The notes below the pieces were generated by a model. The model saw only the letters and a list, made by a program, of their open reading frames with translations, was not told the origin of the DNA and did no database searches. DNA of 64,000 nt. It comes from Serripes groenlandicus. Its lineage: Eukaryota > Mollusca > Bivalvia > Cardiida > Cardiidae. Position 1 is the first letter of the stretch. Each line of letters begins with the position of its first letter. Shown here in pieces: positions 51,374 to 60,531 of this stretch. A program made the translations under genes and the position numbers. The DNA lies in NCBI GenBank assembly GCA_031761405.1, contig JASEVX010000003.1:63782423-63846422 (forward strand). The letters are read 5' to 3'.

Positions 51374-52355
51374 ATGTCTCCCCCATTACATGGGGGTGAC
51401 ATATTGTTTTTGCCCGTTCCGTCCGTCCTTCCGTCCTTCCGTCTGTCACACTTGTTTCCGCTCAATAACTGAAGAACGCTTGGGCGTAGGAACTTCATAC
51501 TTGGTATGCAGGTTGGTCATGACCAGTAGATGACTCCTATTGATTTTGATATCAGAAGGTCAAAGGTCAAGGTCATGGTGACCTTGTGAGGTAAAAAATG
51601 GTTTCCGCTCAATAACTGAAGAACGCTTGGGCCGAGGAACTCCATACTTGGTATGCAGGTTGGCCATGCCCAGTAGAAGACCCTATTAATTTTGAGGTCA
51701 AAGTCAAGGTCACAGTGACCTTGAGCTGAAAGGTCACAGTGACAATGAGCTGAAACATTGTTTTTGCTTAATAACTAGAATGCTTTGGCCATGGAAGTTA
51801 ATACTTGGTGTGCAGGTTGGTCACCACCAGTAGATGACCCCTATTGATTTTGAGGTCACTAGCTTAAAGGTCAAGGTCATGGTAACCTTCAGCTGAAAAA
51901 TGGTTTCCTCTCAATAACTAAAGAATGCTTATGTTGAGGAACTTCATACCTGGTGTGCAGGTTGGTCCTAACCAGTAAATGACCTTTATTGAATTTGTTT
52001 GATTTTGAGGTCACAAGGTCAAATGTCGAAGGTCACGGTAACGTTCAGCGGAAAATGCTGAAAAATGGTTTTTGCTCAATAACTGAAGATTGCTTGGGCC
52101 CAGGAACTTCATACTTGGTGTGCAGGTTGGTCAGCGGCAGCAAATGACCCCTATTGATTTTGAGGTCACTAGGTCAAAGACCAAGATCATGGTAACCCTC
52201 AGCTAAAAATGGTTTCCGCTCAATAACTGAGGATTGTCACTGTTGCTTCATCTCCAGTCCAAAACTAAAAAATTCATCTCCATCATTTCTTTTCCTCCCC
52301 TACGACCACACAAATGGGGAGACAAGCGCTTTTTCAAAAAAGCAATCTCTAGTTT
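51374..52355 (+). mobile_element. HLE family F, complete
   Basis: Head ATGTCTCCCCCATTACATGG / GGGTGACAT, then CGTCCGTCCTTCCGTCCTTC. Five to six units of about 150 bp contain CGCTCAATAACTGAAGAACG, ATACTTGGTATGCAGGTTGG and AAGGTCAAGGTCATGGTGAC. Tail: ATGGGGAGACAAG, complementary to the head, hairpin GCTTTTTCAAAAAAGC, then AATCTCTAGTTT. Confidence 0.85.
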
Positions 52356-52554
52356 ATCTTAATTTGAATGGCACATTCTCACGTTATGGAACCAGGGCCT
52401 TCTCTTTCCTACAATGCTTCCTACCGTATTTCAAAGCATTGATTCCCTATTTTAAAGATATATCTTTCTACAATTGTTTTTAATGCAGAAAACCTTGGAA
52501 AAAACCCAATTATCAGGTTAGATGTCGAAGCTTTGCAAGATTTGACTCAGTTTT

Positions 52555-52782
52555 TTAACCCTGTCCTGCATACAGCAAATCTGCAGCAGACGACTTTGAA
52601 GATGTTTAGTAAAAGATATGAAAAACCTATAAATGAAGGTATAGTTACTGAAAAAAAGTTGAAAGCAATGTGGCAAAAAGTGAAATTGCTTGTATTGAGC
52701 AATTTCTCCTTTTGTCACAATGTTTTCAAGAGTCGTTTGCTGCAGATGTGTCAAAATGCGTCTAGAGGTTGTAAAAGGTTAA
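52555..52782. mobile_element. T-MITE, full length
   Basis: TTAACCCTGTCCTGCATACA to GAGGTTGTAAAAGGTTAA. Confidence 0.85.
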
Positions 52783-52900
52783 GTGGTTAGCAATAAACAC
52801 TTTGAAACATTTGTAGCAGTCAAACTCAAGACATTGTGGCAAATTGGACTTCAGCTTGGTATGTGTAGAGTGGCTAAATTTAAAAACCATGTTATTGGCC

Positions 52901-53035
52901 TTACCCTTTCCCACTTATAGAAACTTTCTGCGCAGACTTTTGAAAACATGGTGGCAAAAGGATAAATTGTTCATATTTTTACCTAGATGTGTTCAAAGAT
53001 GCCCTGCAGATATGCTGTATGTGGGAAAGGGTTAA
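52901..53035. mobile_element. T-MITE, internally deleted (135 bp)
   Basis: TTACCCTTTCCCACTTATAG to GTGGGAAAGGGTTAA. The core is replaced by AAATTGTTCATATTTTTACC. Confidence 0.82.
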
Positions 53036-53320
53036 CTGAGGCTGTGGGTGTAAATAAATTGTAGATATATCAGTATTGAAATAAGGAAAATATCTAGGAA
53101 AGTTATGTGATGAGCTGTCACTGGCAGTCTGATTTGTCTGTATTGTTTCATCAGACAATAATGATTGAAAACATAATAAATAACATTCTTTTTTCTACAG
53201 GAACTTTGTTATGTTCACTAGCATTCAACACTATGAAATCTTCGAAATTTTGCAATTCTCTTATGCCCCATTCCCTCTCCCTCCCCCAAATCCCGCCTCC
53301 CCCCTTCGAAAAAGAGAGGG

Positions 53321-53343
53321 TATATATATATATATATATATAT
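53321..53343. repeat. (TA)n microsatellite
   Basis: About 11-12 TA units after a C-rich tract (CCCGCCTCCCCCCTTCG). It marks the left edge of an HLE-like block. Confidence 0.9.
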
Positions 53344-53700
53344 CTTAGCCAATGTCTGTTGGTTGTTTGTCCGTCGACCAAAGCTTGTCTGTTTGAAACT
53401 GGACCTACAGTACTTAAACTTGGCAGGGGGATTGGGCATGGCCAGAAAAAAACCACTGTAAGTTTTGAGGTCATCCTTTCTTAGGTCAAGGTCACAATGA
53501 CCTTGAACACAAATTTAGCTAGGAAATTGGGCATAACTATTTATTTTGAGGTCATCCTGTCAAAGGTCATCCTGTCAAAGGTCAAGGTCAAAGTGACTGT
53601 GATCACTAAAAGCTTTTCCTATTGGTAACTTCAGAATGCATGGGCCTACGGTTCTCTAATTGACATGGAGGTTTGGCATGACCAGTAAATGAATTTTTTT
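53344..53700 (+). repeat. HLE family K, partial
   Basis: CCAATGTCTGTTGGTTGTTT and GTCCGTCGACC, then two partial units with TTAGGTCAAGGTCACAATGA and GGTTTGGCATGACCAGTAAA. Head hairpin and tail not visible. Confidence 0.6.
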
Positions 53701-54088
53701 TGACAAACAACTCTTCTTCCTTTTACTTTCCATGTTATTAATTTTTCATCACGACTGTTATTATCCTTCATTCTTGGATGCATCCAATATATCAGATTCT
53801 TGATCACATTATTTATCTTCATCTTCTAGATCAGCTTTATATTTTACCAAAACAGTTAATATTTCTAATGCAAGGTTCTTTCGCGATCTGATTTTTTGGA
53901 AGATCTATGGGATTATCTGGTCTCGGCTGATCTATAATAACATAAATATAACAGTTTCTCCTTTGTCACAATATTTTCCACTTTTAGTCATAGGTTTTCT
54001 TCCATTCAATTATAGAGATTTTCTATGTTTTGACAAAATATGTTCAAAGTCGTCTGCTGCAGCATTGTCGTATGAGGGAAAGGGTTAA
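53701..54088. repeat. Unassigned sequence, then T-MITE right half
   Basis: 53701-53954 is not recognised. From 53955, TTTCTCCTTTGTCACAATAT to GAGGGAAAGGGTTAA (54088) is a T-MITE without its left half. Confidence 0.7.
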
Positions 54089-54568
54089 GTAGCCATAATC
54101 GGAAGGCTTAAGCTGTGAAATTGTAACTTCGAGAGAGTTTTAGTAAAGCAACTAGCCTTTCATGGAAAATATATTTCAAAAAGCTGTCTGCTGCAGAGGC
54201 GTCTATATGAGAGAAAGGGTGGTCTGATTAAGCCTATTCTATGGGTACCCATAAATCTGCAACAGAGCAAAAAATCAAAAATCTTTATTATCAAGAGGAG
54301 TTGAAAACATTGTTGCAAAAGGAGAAGTTCCTCATTACGGGTAATTTCTCCTTGAACCAGAGTGTTTCAAAAAGTCTTTGGCTGTAGATGCGTCAAATTG
54401 CTTATGTATGTGAAAAAAGGTTTATTACATGCAAGAAGACTGTAAAGATTCTGGTATTTGGCTGCAGATACGTAAAACTGCATATATATGTGGAAAATGA
54501 TTAATTAAATGCAAATAGACTGTAACTGCATATGCCTGAGTGTACAAGACTCCTTTTCGCCTGAAATA
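54089..54568. other. No gene; small T-MITE pieces
   Basis: 54175-54222 (AAAAAGCTGTCTGCTGCAGA to GAGAGAAAGGG) is a right terminus. 54245-54425 is an eroded copy with core AGAAGTTCCTCATTACGG. A duplicated scrap around 54460-54500 repeats GGCTGCAGATACGT and TATGTGGAAAA. Confidence 0.55.
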
Positions 54569-54801
54569 TTAACCCTTTCCCACTTGCAGACACATTTTGA
54601 TGCATGTAGCAGACGTCTTTTGAAAACATTTTTGCAAATGGAGAAATCGTTCATGATGAGTGAGCAGTTCTCTCATTTTGTTGCAATATTTTCAACTGGA
54701 CTCGATAATTATATGTCAATTTATAGATATTTGCAACATTTTTTGCCCATATGTTTTCAAAGATGTCTGCTGCAGATTCTTTGTATGTGGGAAAGGGTTA
54801 T
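54569..54801. mobile_element. T-MITE, full length
   Basis: TTAACCCTTTCCCACTTGCA to GTGGGAAAGGGTTAT. The core has an extra GAGTGA (ATCATGATGAGTGAGCAG). Confidence 0.85.
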
Positions 54802-54942
54802 CCAGACTGATATTGACTAGACACAGAATTGTCTAATTTCTCATGGGACCATTAACACATAATAATATAAGGTCTTCTTTTTATGTGGTTGTTTACCCTC
54901 GCCTATCGGCATATAATATAAGGTGAGAAATAATGATGACTT

Positions 54943-55172
54943 TTAAACCTCTCCCTCATACGACAATTCTGCAGCAGACGACTTTGAACGTATTTTGTCA
55001 AAACATAGAAAATCTCCATAATTGAATGGATAGCCTATGACTAAAAGTGGAAAACATTGTGGCAAAAGGAGAAATTGCATGTTTTGTGCAATTTCTTCTT
55101 TTGTCACTATGTTTTCAAATAGCCGTCTGCTGCAGAGGCGTCAGAAAGTGTCTATATGAGGGAAAGGGTTAA
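54943..55172. mobile_element. T-MITE, full length (230 bp)
   Basis: TTAAACCTCTCCCTCATACG to GAGGGAAAGGGTTAA. Close to the copies at 26236 and 2813. Confidence 0.92.
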
Positions 55173-55309
55173 ATGCTGATATATTTGTAATGGATGTGCT
55201 GAGAAAACATTTTTCTACCAGATGAATACAATTGTATTATCGATGGTGGAAGTGAATTTCCAACTTGAGTGAGACCAGTTTTGAACATTTACTTCATAGA
55301 TATCTATTC

Positions 55310-55743
55310 GATAACTTTTCGGGATGTTTTCAAAGTTGACTGCTGCAGATTTGTTGGTTTTTGGGAAAGTGTTCAGCTAAGCCAACCTAATAATGATGGG
55401 CATCATCAGCATCGCAGTCTTAGCTAAGCCTTTCCTACCTGCAGACTATTTCTGATGCATCTGCAGCAGACGACTTTTGAAAACATTTTTGCAAAAGGAA
55501 AAATAACTCATTATGAGGAACTTCTCCCTTTGCCACAATGTTTTCAACACTTCAATAATAAGACTTCCATTTTTAGAGATTTTTTCATATTTTTCTCTAG
55601 GTTATTTCAAAGTTGCAGCTGCCGATTTATTGTATGTGTGATAGGATTTTGCTCGTTTTCAACAATTTCTTCTTTTGTCACAAAGTTTTCAAAAGTCATC
55701 TGCTGCAGAGGTATTGAAAAGCGTCTACATGAGTGAAAGGGTT
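55310..55743. repeat. Three overlapping T-MITE parts
   Basis: A right arm at 55310-55372 (GTTGACTGCTGCAGATTTGT, TTGGGAAAGTGTT). A nearly complete copy from about 55425 (AGCCTTTCCTACCTGCAGAC) to GTGTGATAGGA at 55645. A further core and right arm ending GAGTGAAAGGGTTAA at 55744. Confidence 0.65.
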
Positions 55744-56019
55744 AACTTAAAAAGCTAATGGCTTTAAAATTCAGAGCATTGATTCATCTTTAATTAAGAA
55801 CCACAAAGCTTGTGAAGTACTGGTGTTTGAAATTCTGCCATTTCTGACTTCAGTTAACTGCAAAATAGAAATCTAGTTATTTGAGAGAAAAAATGTCATT
55901 CATAGTTCAGTCATTCTCCTGCTGTATACAAATGGTTTCCCTTTGGAGACAAGAAACTTCTGATCAATATTACACTTGACCCAACTTATTGTTAGCAAAC
56001 AGAATTTATCTGGCATTCA
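55744..56019. other. No gene or repeat recognised
   Basis: AT-rich sequence, no ORF above background. Confidence 0.4.
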
Positions 56020-56193
56020 TTAACCCATTCCCACTTCCAGACACATATGAAGCAGACAGCATTTGAAAACAACATTGTGGCAAAAGAAGTTGCAATAATG
56101 TCTTCAATTCTATTTGATAATTGTTTTGTCATTTATAGAGATTCTATATTATTGCCTAAATCTCAGATTTGTTGTATGTGGGAAAAAGGTTAA
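56020..56193. mobile_element. T-MITE, core deleted
   Basis: TTAACCCATTCCCACTTCCA to GTGGGAAAAAGGTTAA. A SINE tail begins on its last bases. Confidence 0.82.
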
Positions 56194-57888
56194 TTGATTG
56201 ATTGTTTGGTGTTTTACGCCGCTTTCAATCATTTTTAGCTCACCTATGCACCTATTGTGATCACATTTTGTCCGGCGTCTGTGCGTCGTCAACATTTCAG
56301 CTTGTTAACACTACAGGCTACATTTTGCATCCAATCTTCATGAAAGTGTATCAGAACATTCATCTCCATCAAATCTTGGACAAGTTTGAAACTGGGCCAT
56401 ATGAGGTCAAAAACGAGGGCACTAGGTCAAATTGAAGCGAAATCTTGTTAACAATCTGAAGGCCACATTTTCATTTTGAGCATGTTGAAACTTTATCAGA
56501 ATGTTCGTCTTGATGATATGTAGGTCAAGTTCGAACATGGGTCATGTCGGGTCAAAAATTAAGGTCACTAGGTCAAATTGAAGGAAAATCTTGTTAACAC
56601 TCCAGAGGCCGCAATTTTTGCTTCAGCAGTTTGTTTTGTCAGAATGATTGTCTTAAAAATATCTAGGTCAAGTTCGAATATGGGTCATATTGGGTCAGAA
56701 ACTAGGTCACTAGGCCAAATTGAAGGGTAATCTTGTTAACACTGTAGAGGCCACATTTTTAACTTGAGCATGTTGAAATTTTGTCAGAATGTTGAGCTAA
56801 ATGATATCTAGGCTAAGTTTGAAAATGGGTCATGCAGGGTCAAAAACTAGGTCACTAGGCCAAATTGAAGGAAAATCTTGTTAACGCTTTGGATGCCGCA
56901 TTTTTTGCTTAAGCAGCTTGAAATTTGGTCAGAATGTTTGTCTAAATGATATCTAGGCCAAGTTCGAATATGGGTCATGCCGGGTTAAAAACTAGGTCAC
57001 TAGGCCAAATTGAAGGGTAATCTTGTTAACACTCTTGATACTGCCTTTTTAACTTGAGCATGATGAAATTTTGTCAGAATGTTTGTCTTAAAGATATCTA
57101 GGTCAAGTTCGAATATGAGTCATATTGGGTCAGAAACTAGGTCACTAGGCCAAATTGAAGGAACATCTTGTTAACTCTGTAGAATACACATTTTTTGATA
57201 CAGCAGCTTGACATTTAATGAGAATGTTTATCTAGATGATATCTAAGTCAAGTTCGAATATGGATCATGTAGGGTCAAAAACTAGGTCACTAGGCCAAAT
57301 TGAAGGAAAATCTTGTTAACACTTTGGATGCCGCATTGTTTGTCTGAATTATATCTAGGTCAAGTTAGAACATGGGTCATATTGGGTCAGAAACAAGGTC
57401 AATAAAGGAAAATATTGTTCAAACTCCGTAGGCTGCATTTTTACTTTTAGCAAGTTGAAAGTTTGTCAGAATGTTGTCTTGATGATATCTAGTCCATGTT
57501 GGAATATGGGTCATAGCAGGTAAAAAAATAAAGATCACTAGGCCAAAGAAGAAAAATCTTGTTAACACTGTGGAGGTTGCATTCAGAATATTATAATTGT
57601 CTTAATGTGTTTTGCATTGCAGTACAATGTATAATTAAGGTGAGCGATCCAGGGCCATCATGGCCCTCTTGTTAAGTTATATCATGCCATTTCCTGGGTA
57701 TGTTACCAGTACTACTGGTCCATTTATCCAGAATCTAGCCAGTCGGTCGTAATGCTAACCCCGCAACAGGGGGCAGCCATTTCTACCATTTTTAAAGTCT
57801 TTTGTATGACCCGGTCAGAGGATCTAACTCACGACCTCCCACACCAGGGGCGGACGCTCTACCACTACACTACCTAGGGCAATACTAT
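56194..57888 (-). mobile_element. SINE (S14), reverse, split by HLE A2
   Basis: 56194-56236 is the reverse 3' part (ATTGATTGATTGTTTGGTGT, TTACGCCGCTTTCAATCA). 57674-57888 continues it (GTTATATCATGCCATTTCCT through GACCCGGTCAGAGGATCTAA, reverse B box, to GCTCTACCACTACACTACCT, reverse A box). About 257 bp once the HLE is set aside. Confidence 0.82.
56237..57673 (+). mobile_element. HLE family A, copy 2
   Basis: Shortened head AGCTCACCTATGCACC without the second hairpin arm. About nine units of about 145 bp. Tail GAGCGATCCAGGGCCATCAT with the same AGGGCCATCATGGCCCT hairpin and CTTGTT. Unit order and several indels near the end (GGTCAATAAAGGAAAATATT) match copy 1, so the two are recent relatives. 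Confidence 0.85.
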
Positions 57889-57949
57889 AGTCTTTCTCTA
57901 TGTTGATCACCTGAGAGCAGAAAGTGTAGCCTGTGAGCCATTGTGATCA

Positions 57950-58345
57950 TTCTTTGCCTGTTCCATTTGCAGACATTGATTGAAGCATTTCCAGTAGTTG
58001 AAAACATTGTGGCAATAGGAAACATTGCTCATACGGAGCAATTTCCCCTTTTGCCACAATGTTTTCAACTCTTTGCAATAGTTACACTTTCATTAACAGA
58101 GATTTTACATAGTTTACATATTTTTGCCTAGAGGTTTTCGAAGTGTCTGCTTTAGATATGTTGTGTGTGGGAAGGGAATAACAGTCTAGTAATATAATTT
58201 ATAGAACGATTTCATCTTTTCCCACCATGTTTTCAACCCTGTTTGCAAAGTTTTCAGCGCTTCAAGAATTAAACTTTCAATTATAGTGATTTTCTATATT
58301 TTGTCAAGTTGCTGCTGCACATATGTTGAATGCGGGAAAGGGTTA
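57950..58345. repeat. Two diverged T-MITEs
   Basis: About 57950-58180 (TTTGCAGACATTGATTGAAG; perfect core AACATTGCTCATACGGAGCA; GTGGGAAGGGAATAA) and 58200-58345 (TTTTCCCACCATGTTTTCAA to GCGGGAAAGGGTTAG). Confidence 0.65.
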
Positions 58346-58419
58346 GCACTCACTCTGTTTTGTAACATAATATTATTATTTCAGTTATCTGCTTTATAAA
58401 ATGAAAAAAATTATGTCGA

Positions 58420-58562
58420 AATTGGAAGTACTATTTTTGAAAACATTGTGGGAAATAATTGCCCCTTCTGAGAAATGTCTTCTTATCGCACAATGTTTTC
58501 AAACGTTCTCTTCTACTGTCTACAAAGTGTCAGAAGTCCTCTGTATGAGTGAAAGGATTTAG
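58420..58562. repeat. Eroded T-MITE
   Basis: TTGAAAACATTGTGGGAAAT, GTCTTCTTATCGCACAATG and GAGTGAAAGGATTTA. Confidence 0.6.
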
Positions 58563-58570
58563 TACTTTTC

Positions 58571-58807
58571 ATGCCCCCGGAATCACCGATTCGGTGATCT
58601 AATTTTTGGCCTGTCTGTCTGTCGAAAAAAACTTTAACCGTGACCACTATTTTTTAACCATAACAGGTACGGCTACCATATTTCACATGTGTATTCCTTG
58701 TGACATGACCTTTCTGTCAGTACCAAAATTGTTGACCTTGCGACCTTGACCTTTGACCTAGATGTTGCCATTCGGGGGCATCAGTGTTTCACAAACACAT
58801 CTTGTTT
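58571..58807 (+). mobile_element. HLE family H, short complete copy
   Basis: Head ATGCCCCCGGAATCACCGAT with the hairpin GAATCACCGATTC, then CTGTCTGTCTGTCG. A single unit with TTTCACATGTGTATTCCTTG and CCTTGACCTTTGACCTAGAT. Tail ATTCGGGGGCATCAGTG, complementary to the head, and GTGTTTCACAAACAC as hairpin before ATCTTGTTT. Confidence 0.82.
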
Positions 58808-58825
58808 CAATCAATTATCATAATC

Positions 58826-59018
58826 CACCCTTTCCCACATATAGATGCTTTTAAAACCCATCCGACGATTTTTGAAATATTGAGCTATTTTCACCTTTTG
58901 CCACAATGATTTCAACTCTCAATAATTAATTTTTTCGTTTATAGAGATTCTCCATATTTCTGTCAAGATGAATTCAAAGTTGTTTGCTGCAGATTTGTGG
59001 TATGTGGGAAAGGGTTAA
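58826..59018. mobile_element. T-MITE, ends 28 nt before a splice acceptor
   Basis: AATCCACCCTTTCCCACATA to GTGGGAAAGGGTTAA. The left core arm is missing. The exon acceptor is at 59046, so the rest of the intron 3' end is only 28 nt. Confidence 0.85.
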
Positions 59019-59046
59019 CTGATAATCGTAACATTATATATTTCAG

Positions 59047-59190
59047 GTAAATGAGATAGTGAATGTAGCCATCCTGACTGGTTCAGAACAAGTGTACCCT
59101 CTCAGTATATATGCTGTTGATGATGCGGACAGATTTGTGGATGTTACACCACGCACAAAGTGTCACTCGGTGGAGGTTGATGTCCTAAAG
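59047..59190 (+). CDS. TMEM132-family protein, next internal exon
   Basis: Second visible exon of the same gene, 48 codons, phase 0 at both ends. The acceptor ATATATTTCAG ends at 59046; the donor AAG|GTAACT is at 59191. It reads VNEIVNVAILTGSEQVYPLS and continues through VDDADRFVDVTPRTKCHSVEVDVLKV. The family pattern is clear: A-V/I-L-T-G-x5-P-L/V followed by a V-D-V/T-x6-C-x-S-x2-x-D-V-L/I-K-V block. In vertebrate TMEM132 proteins this stretch lies in the membrane-distal extracellular Ig-like part, so the residues act outside the cell. The cysteine in TKCHS is the conserved one of this block. It follows the 24246-24447 exon directly in protein order and phase, which is the best support for both calls. 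The next exon, expected to begin with a Ser/Cys-rich continuation, is not in the remaining 4.8 kb. Confidence 0.88.
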
Positions 59191-59199
59191 GTAACTTTA

Positions 59200-59312
59200 G
59201 TAACCTACTCGGATATACAGACATCTCTTGATGCCTCTGATTCAAATGAATTGTGAACATTGCGGTAATAGATGAAATGAGCAATTTCTACTCATTTCGC
59301 AATGTTTAAAAT
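59200..59312. repeat. T-MITE left half, 10 nt after a splice donor
   Basis: GTAACCTACTCGGATATACA, then GATGCCTCTGATTCAAATGA and the core GAAATGAGCAATTTCTACTC. It stops at AATGTTTAAAA. Confidence 0.65.
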
Positions 59313-59334
59313 ATAATAAGGTGTATGTGTCCCA

Positions 59335-59564
59335 TTAACCCTTTCCCTCATATAGACGCTTTCTGATGCCTCTGCAGCAGACGGCTTTTTGAAAACATAG
59401 TGACAAAAGAAGAAATTGCACAAAACGTGCAATTTCTCCTTTTGCCACAATATTTTCCACTTTTAGTCATAGGTCATCCTTTAAATTATGGAGATTTTCT
59501 ATGTTTTGACATAATACTTTCCAAGTCGTCTGCTGCAGAATTGTTGTATGAGGGAAAGGGTTAA
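59335..59564. mobile_element. T-MITE, full length (230 bp)
   Basis: TTAACCCTTTCCCTCATATA to GAGGGAAAGGGTTAA, close to the copies at 1634 and 28033. Confidence 0.92.
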
Positions 59565-59613
59565 CTGCAGATTACACTGTTTTCATCAGATGTTTGTATC
59601 TAGGAAAAGCGTG

Positions 59614-59795
59614 CAGTGTCCAGTCTAGGATTAAAAAATAAGGGGAGGATTTTTATCAGAAAATTGATTTTATGAAAAAAATATTTTTCCTTCTTTGTCT
59701 ATGCAAAAAAATCCCCCCATCCATACTAATTTAGGGGGGAATATTCAAAACAGTGTGAGAATTAGCACAATTCCCCCCTCCTAGATTGGACACTG
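59614..59795. mobile_element. CAGTG-ended TIR element (182 bp)
   Basis: Ends CAGTGTCCAGTCTAGGA and, reversed, CAGTGTCCAATCTAGGA (one mismatch in 17). An inner GGGGAGGAT / CCCCCCTCC symmetry continues the inverted repeat. CAGTG starts are common in hAT elements, but no 8 bp duplication is readable (flanks AAAGCGTG and GCATGATA), so the superfamily is uncertain. Confidence 0.75.
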
Positions 59796-59851
59796 GCATG
59801 ATATTCAATATCAGAGACTATGTCATTGTAAAGTGGATGTAGTAATATTTA

Positions 59852-60076
59852 CTCTCCCACCTGCAGACGTTTCTTGACAGGTCGTCAGCAATTGACTGTT
59901 GATATTTTTGTGGTAACAGCAGAATTTGCTCATTATGAGCAACAGCTCCTTTTCCACAATATTTTCAACTGTAGTCAATACTGAAACTTATATATATATG
60001 GAGAATTTCCTTATTTTTGCATTAATATTTTTGAAAGTTTTCTGCTGCAAATTTATGATATGTGGGCAAGGATTAA
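59852..60076. mobile_element. T-MITE, diverged
   Basis: ACTCTCCCACCTGCAGACGT to GTGGGCAAGGATTAA. Core GAATTTGCTCATTATGAGCA. Confidence 0.75.
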
Positions 60077-60136
60077 CCATTCTAAATTTTAACTGAACTG
60101 GACTGTGTCTAAGCACAGGTTATGCTGCACTTACGC

Positions 60137-60531
60137 CTGATGTTATTGTTTTTTCATTATCAAGCTCCCTTTTGTTGAGCTATGTTGTGAAAGCTATTAC
60201 CACTTGGCCTGATGTTATTGTTGTTTCATTGTCCGGGTACCTGGCAACAGTAATGTTTTGATTCATTATTAAGCTCCCTTATGGCGAGCTATGTTTTATA
60301 TGCTATTACCACTTGGCCTGATGTTATTGTTGTGTCCGGGTCCCTGGCATCAGTCACGTTTTGATTCATTATCAAGCTCCCTTATGGCGAGCTATGTTGT
60401 GAAAGCTATTACCACTTGGCCTGATGTTATTGTCGACGTCCCTGGCATCAGTAAAGTTTTGACTCATTACCAAGCTCCCTTATGGCGAGCTATGTTGTAT
60501 ATGCTATTACCACTTGGCCTGATGTTTTTGT
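60137..60531 (+). repeat. ~109-bp tandem array, left part
   Basis: Four units marked by CAAGCTCCCTTATGGCGAGC, GAAAGCTATTACCACTTGGC and GGGTCCCTGGCATCAG at 98-108 bp spacing. The array stops mid-unit (CTGATGTTTTTGTT) where HLE G begins and resumes at 63128. Confidence 0.88.

Larger units (their letters stand above)
24448..59046 (+). other. TMEM132 intron, 34,599 bp
   Basis: Bounded by GTAAGA at 24448 and ATATATTTCAG at 59046, phase 0 at both ends. It is filled almost entirely with transposable elements listed separately. A branch-point-like CTGAT at 59019-59023 lies 24 nt from the acceptor. No second gene was found inside it. Splicing is inferred from protein continuity, not shown by transcript data. 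Confidence 0.82.

Noticed and set aside
53151..53484. Overlapping ORFs of 107 and 125 codons on opposite strands
   Set aside because: Both run through a (TA)n microsatellite and an HLE unit (IYIYIY peptides); chance frames.
712..58131. Many short ORFs containing a recurring peptide like NIVAKGEIAHDEQFLLLPQCFQ
   Set aside because: They are translations of the T-MITE hairpin. They occur in different frames and strands wherever a MITE lies, with no consistent start or end.
635..60076. Telomere-like TTAACCC motifs
   Set aside because: Each is a single occurrence at a T-MITE end followed by TTTCCC; none is tandem and none is TTAGGG/CCCTAA.
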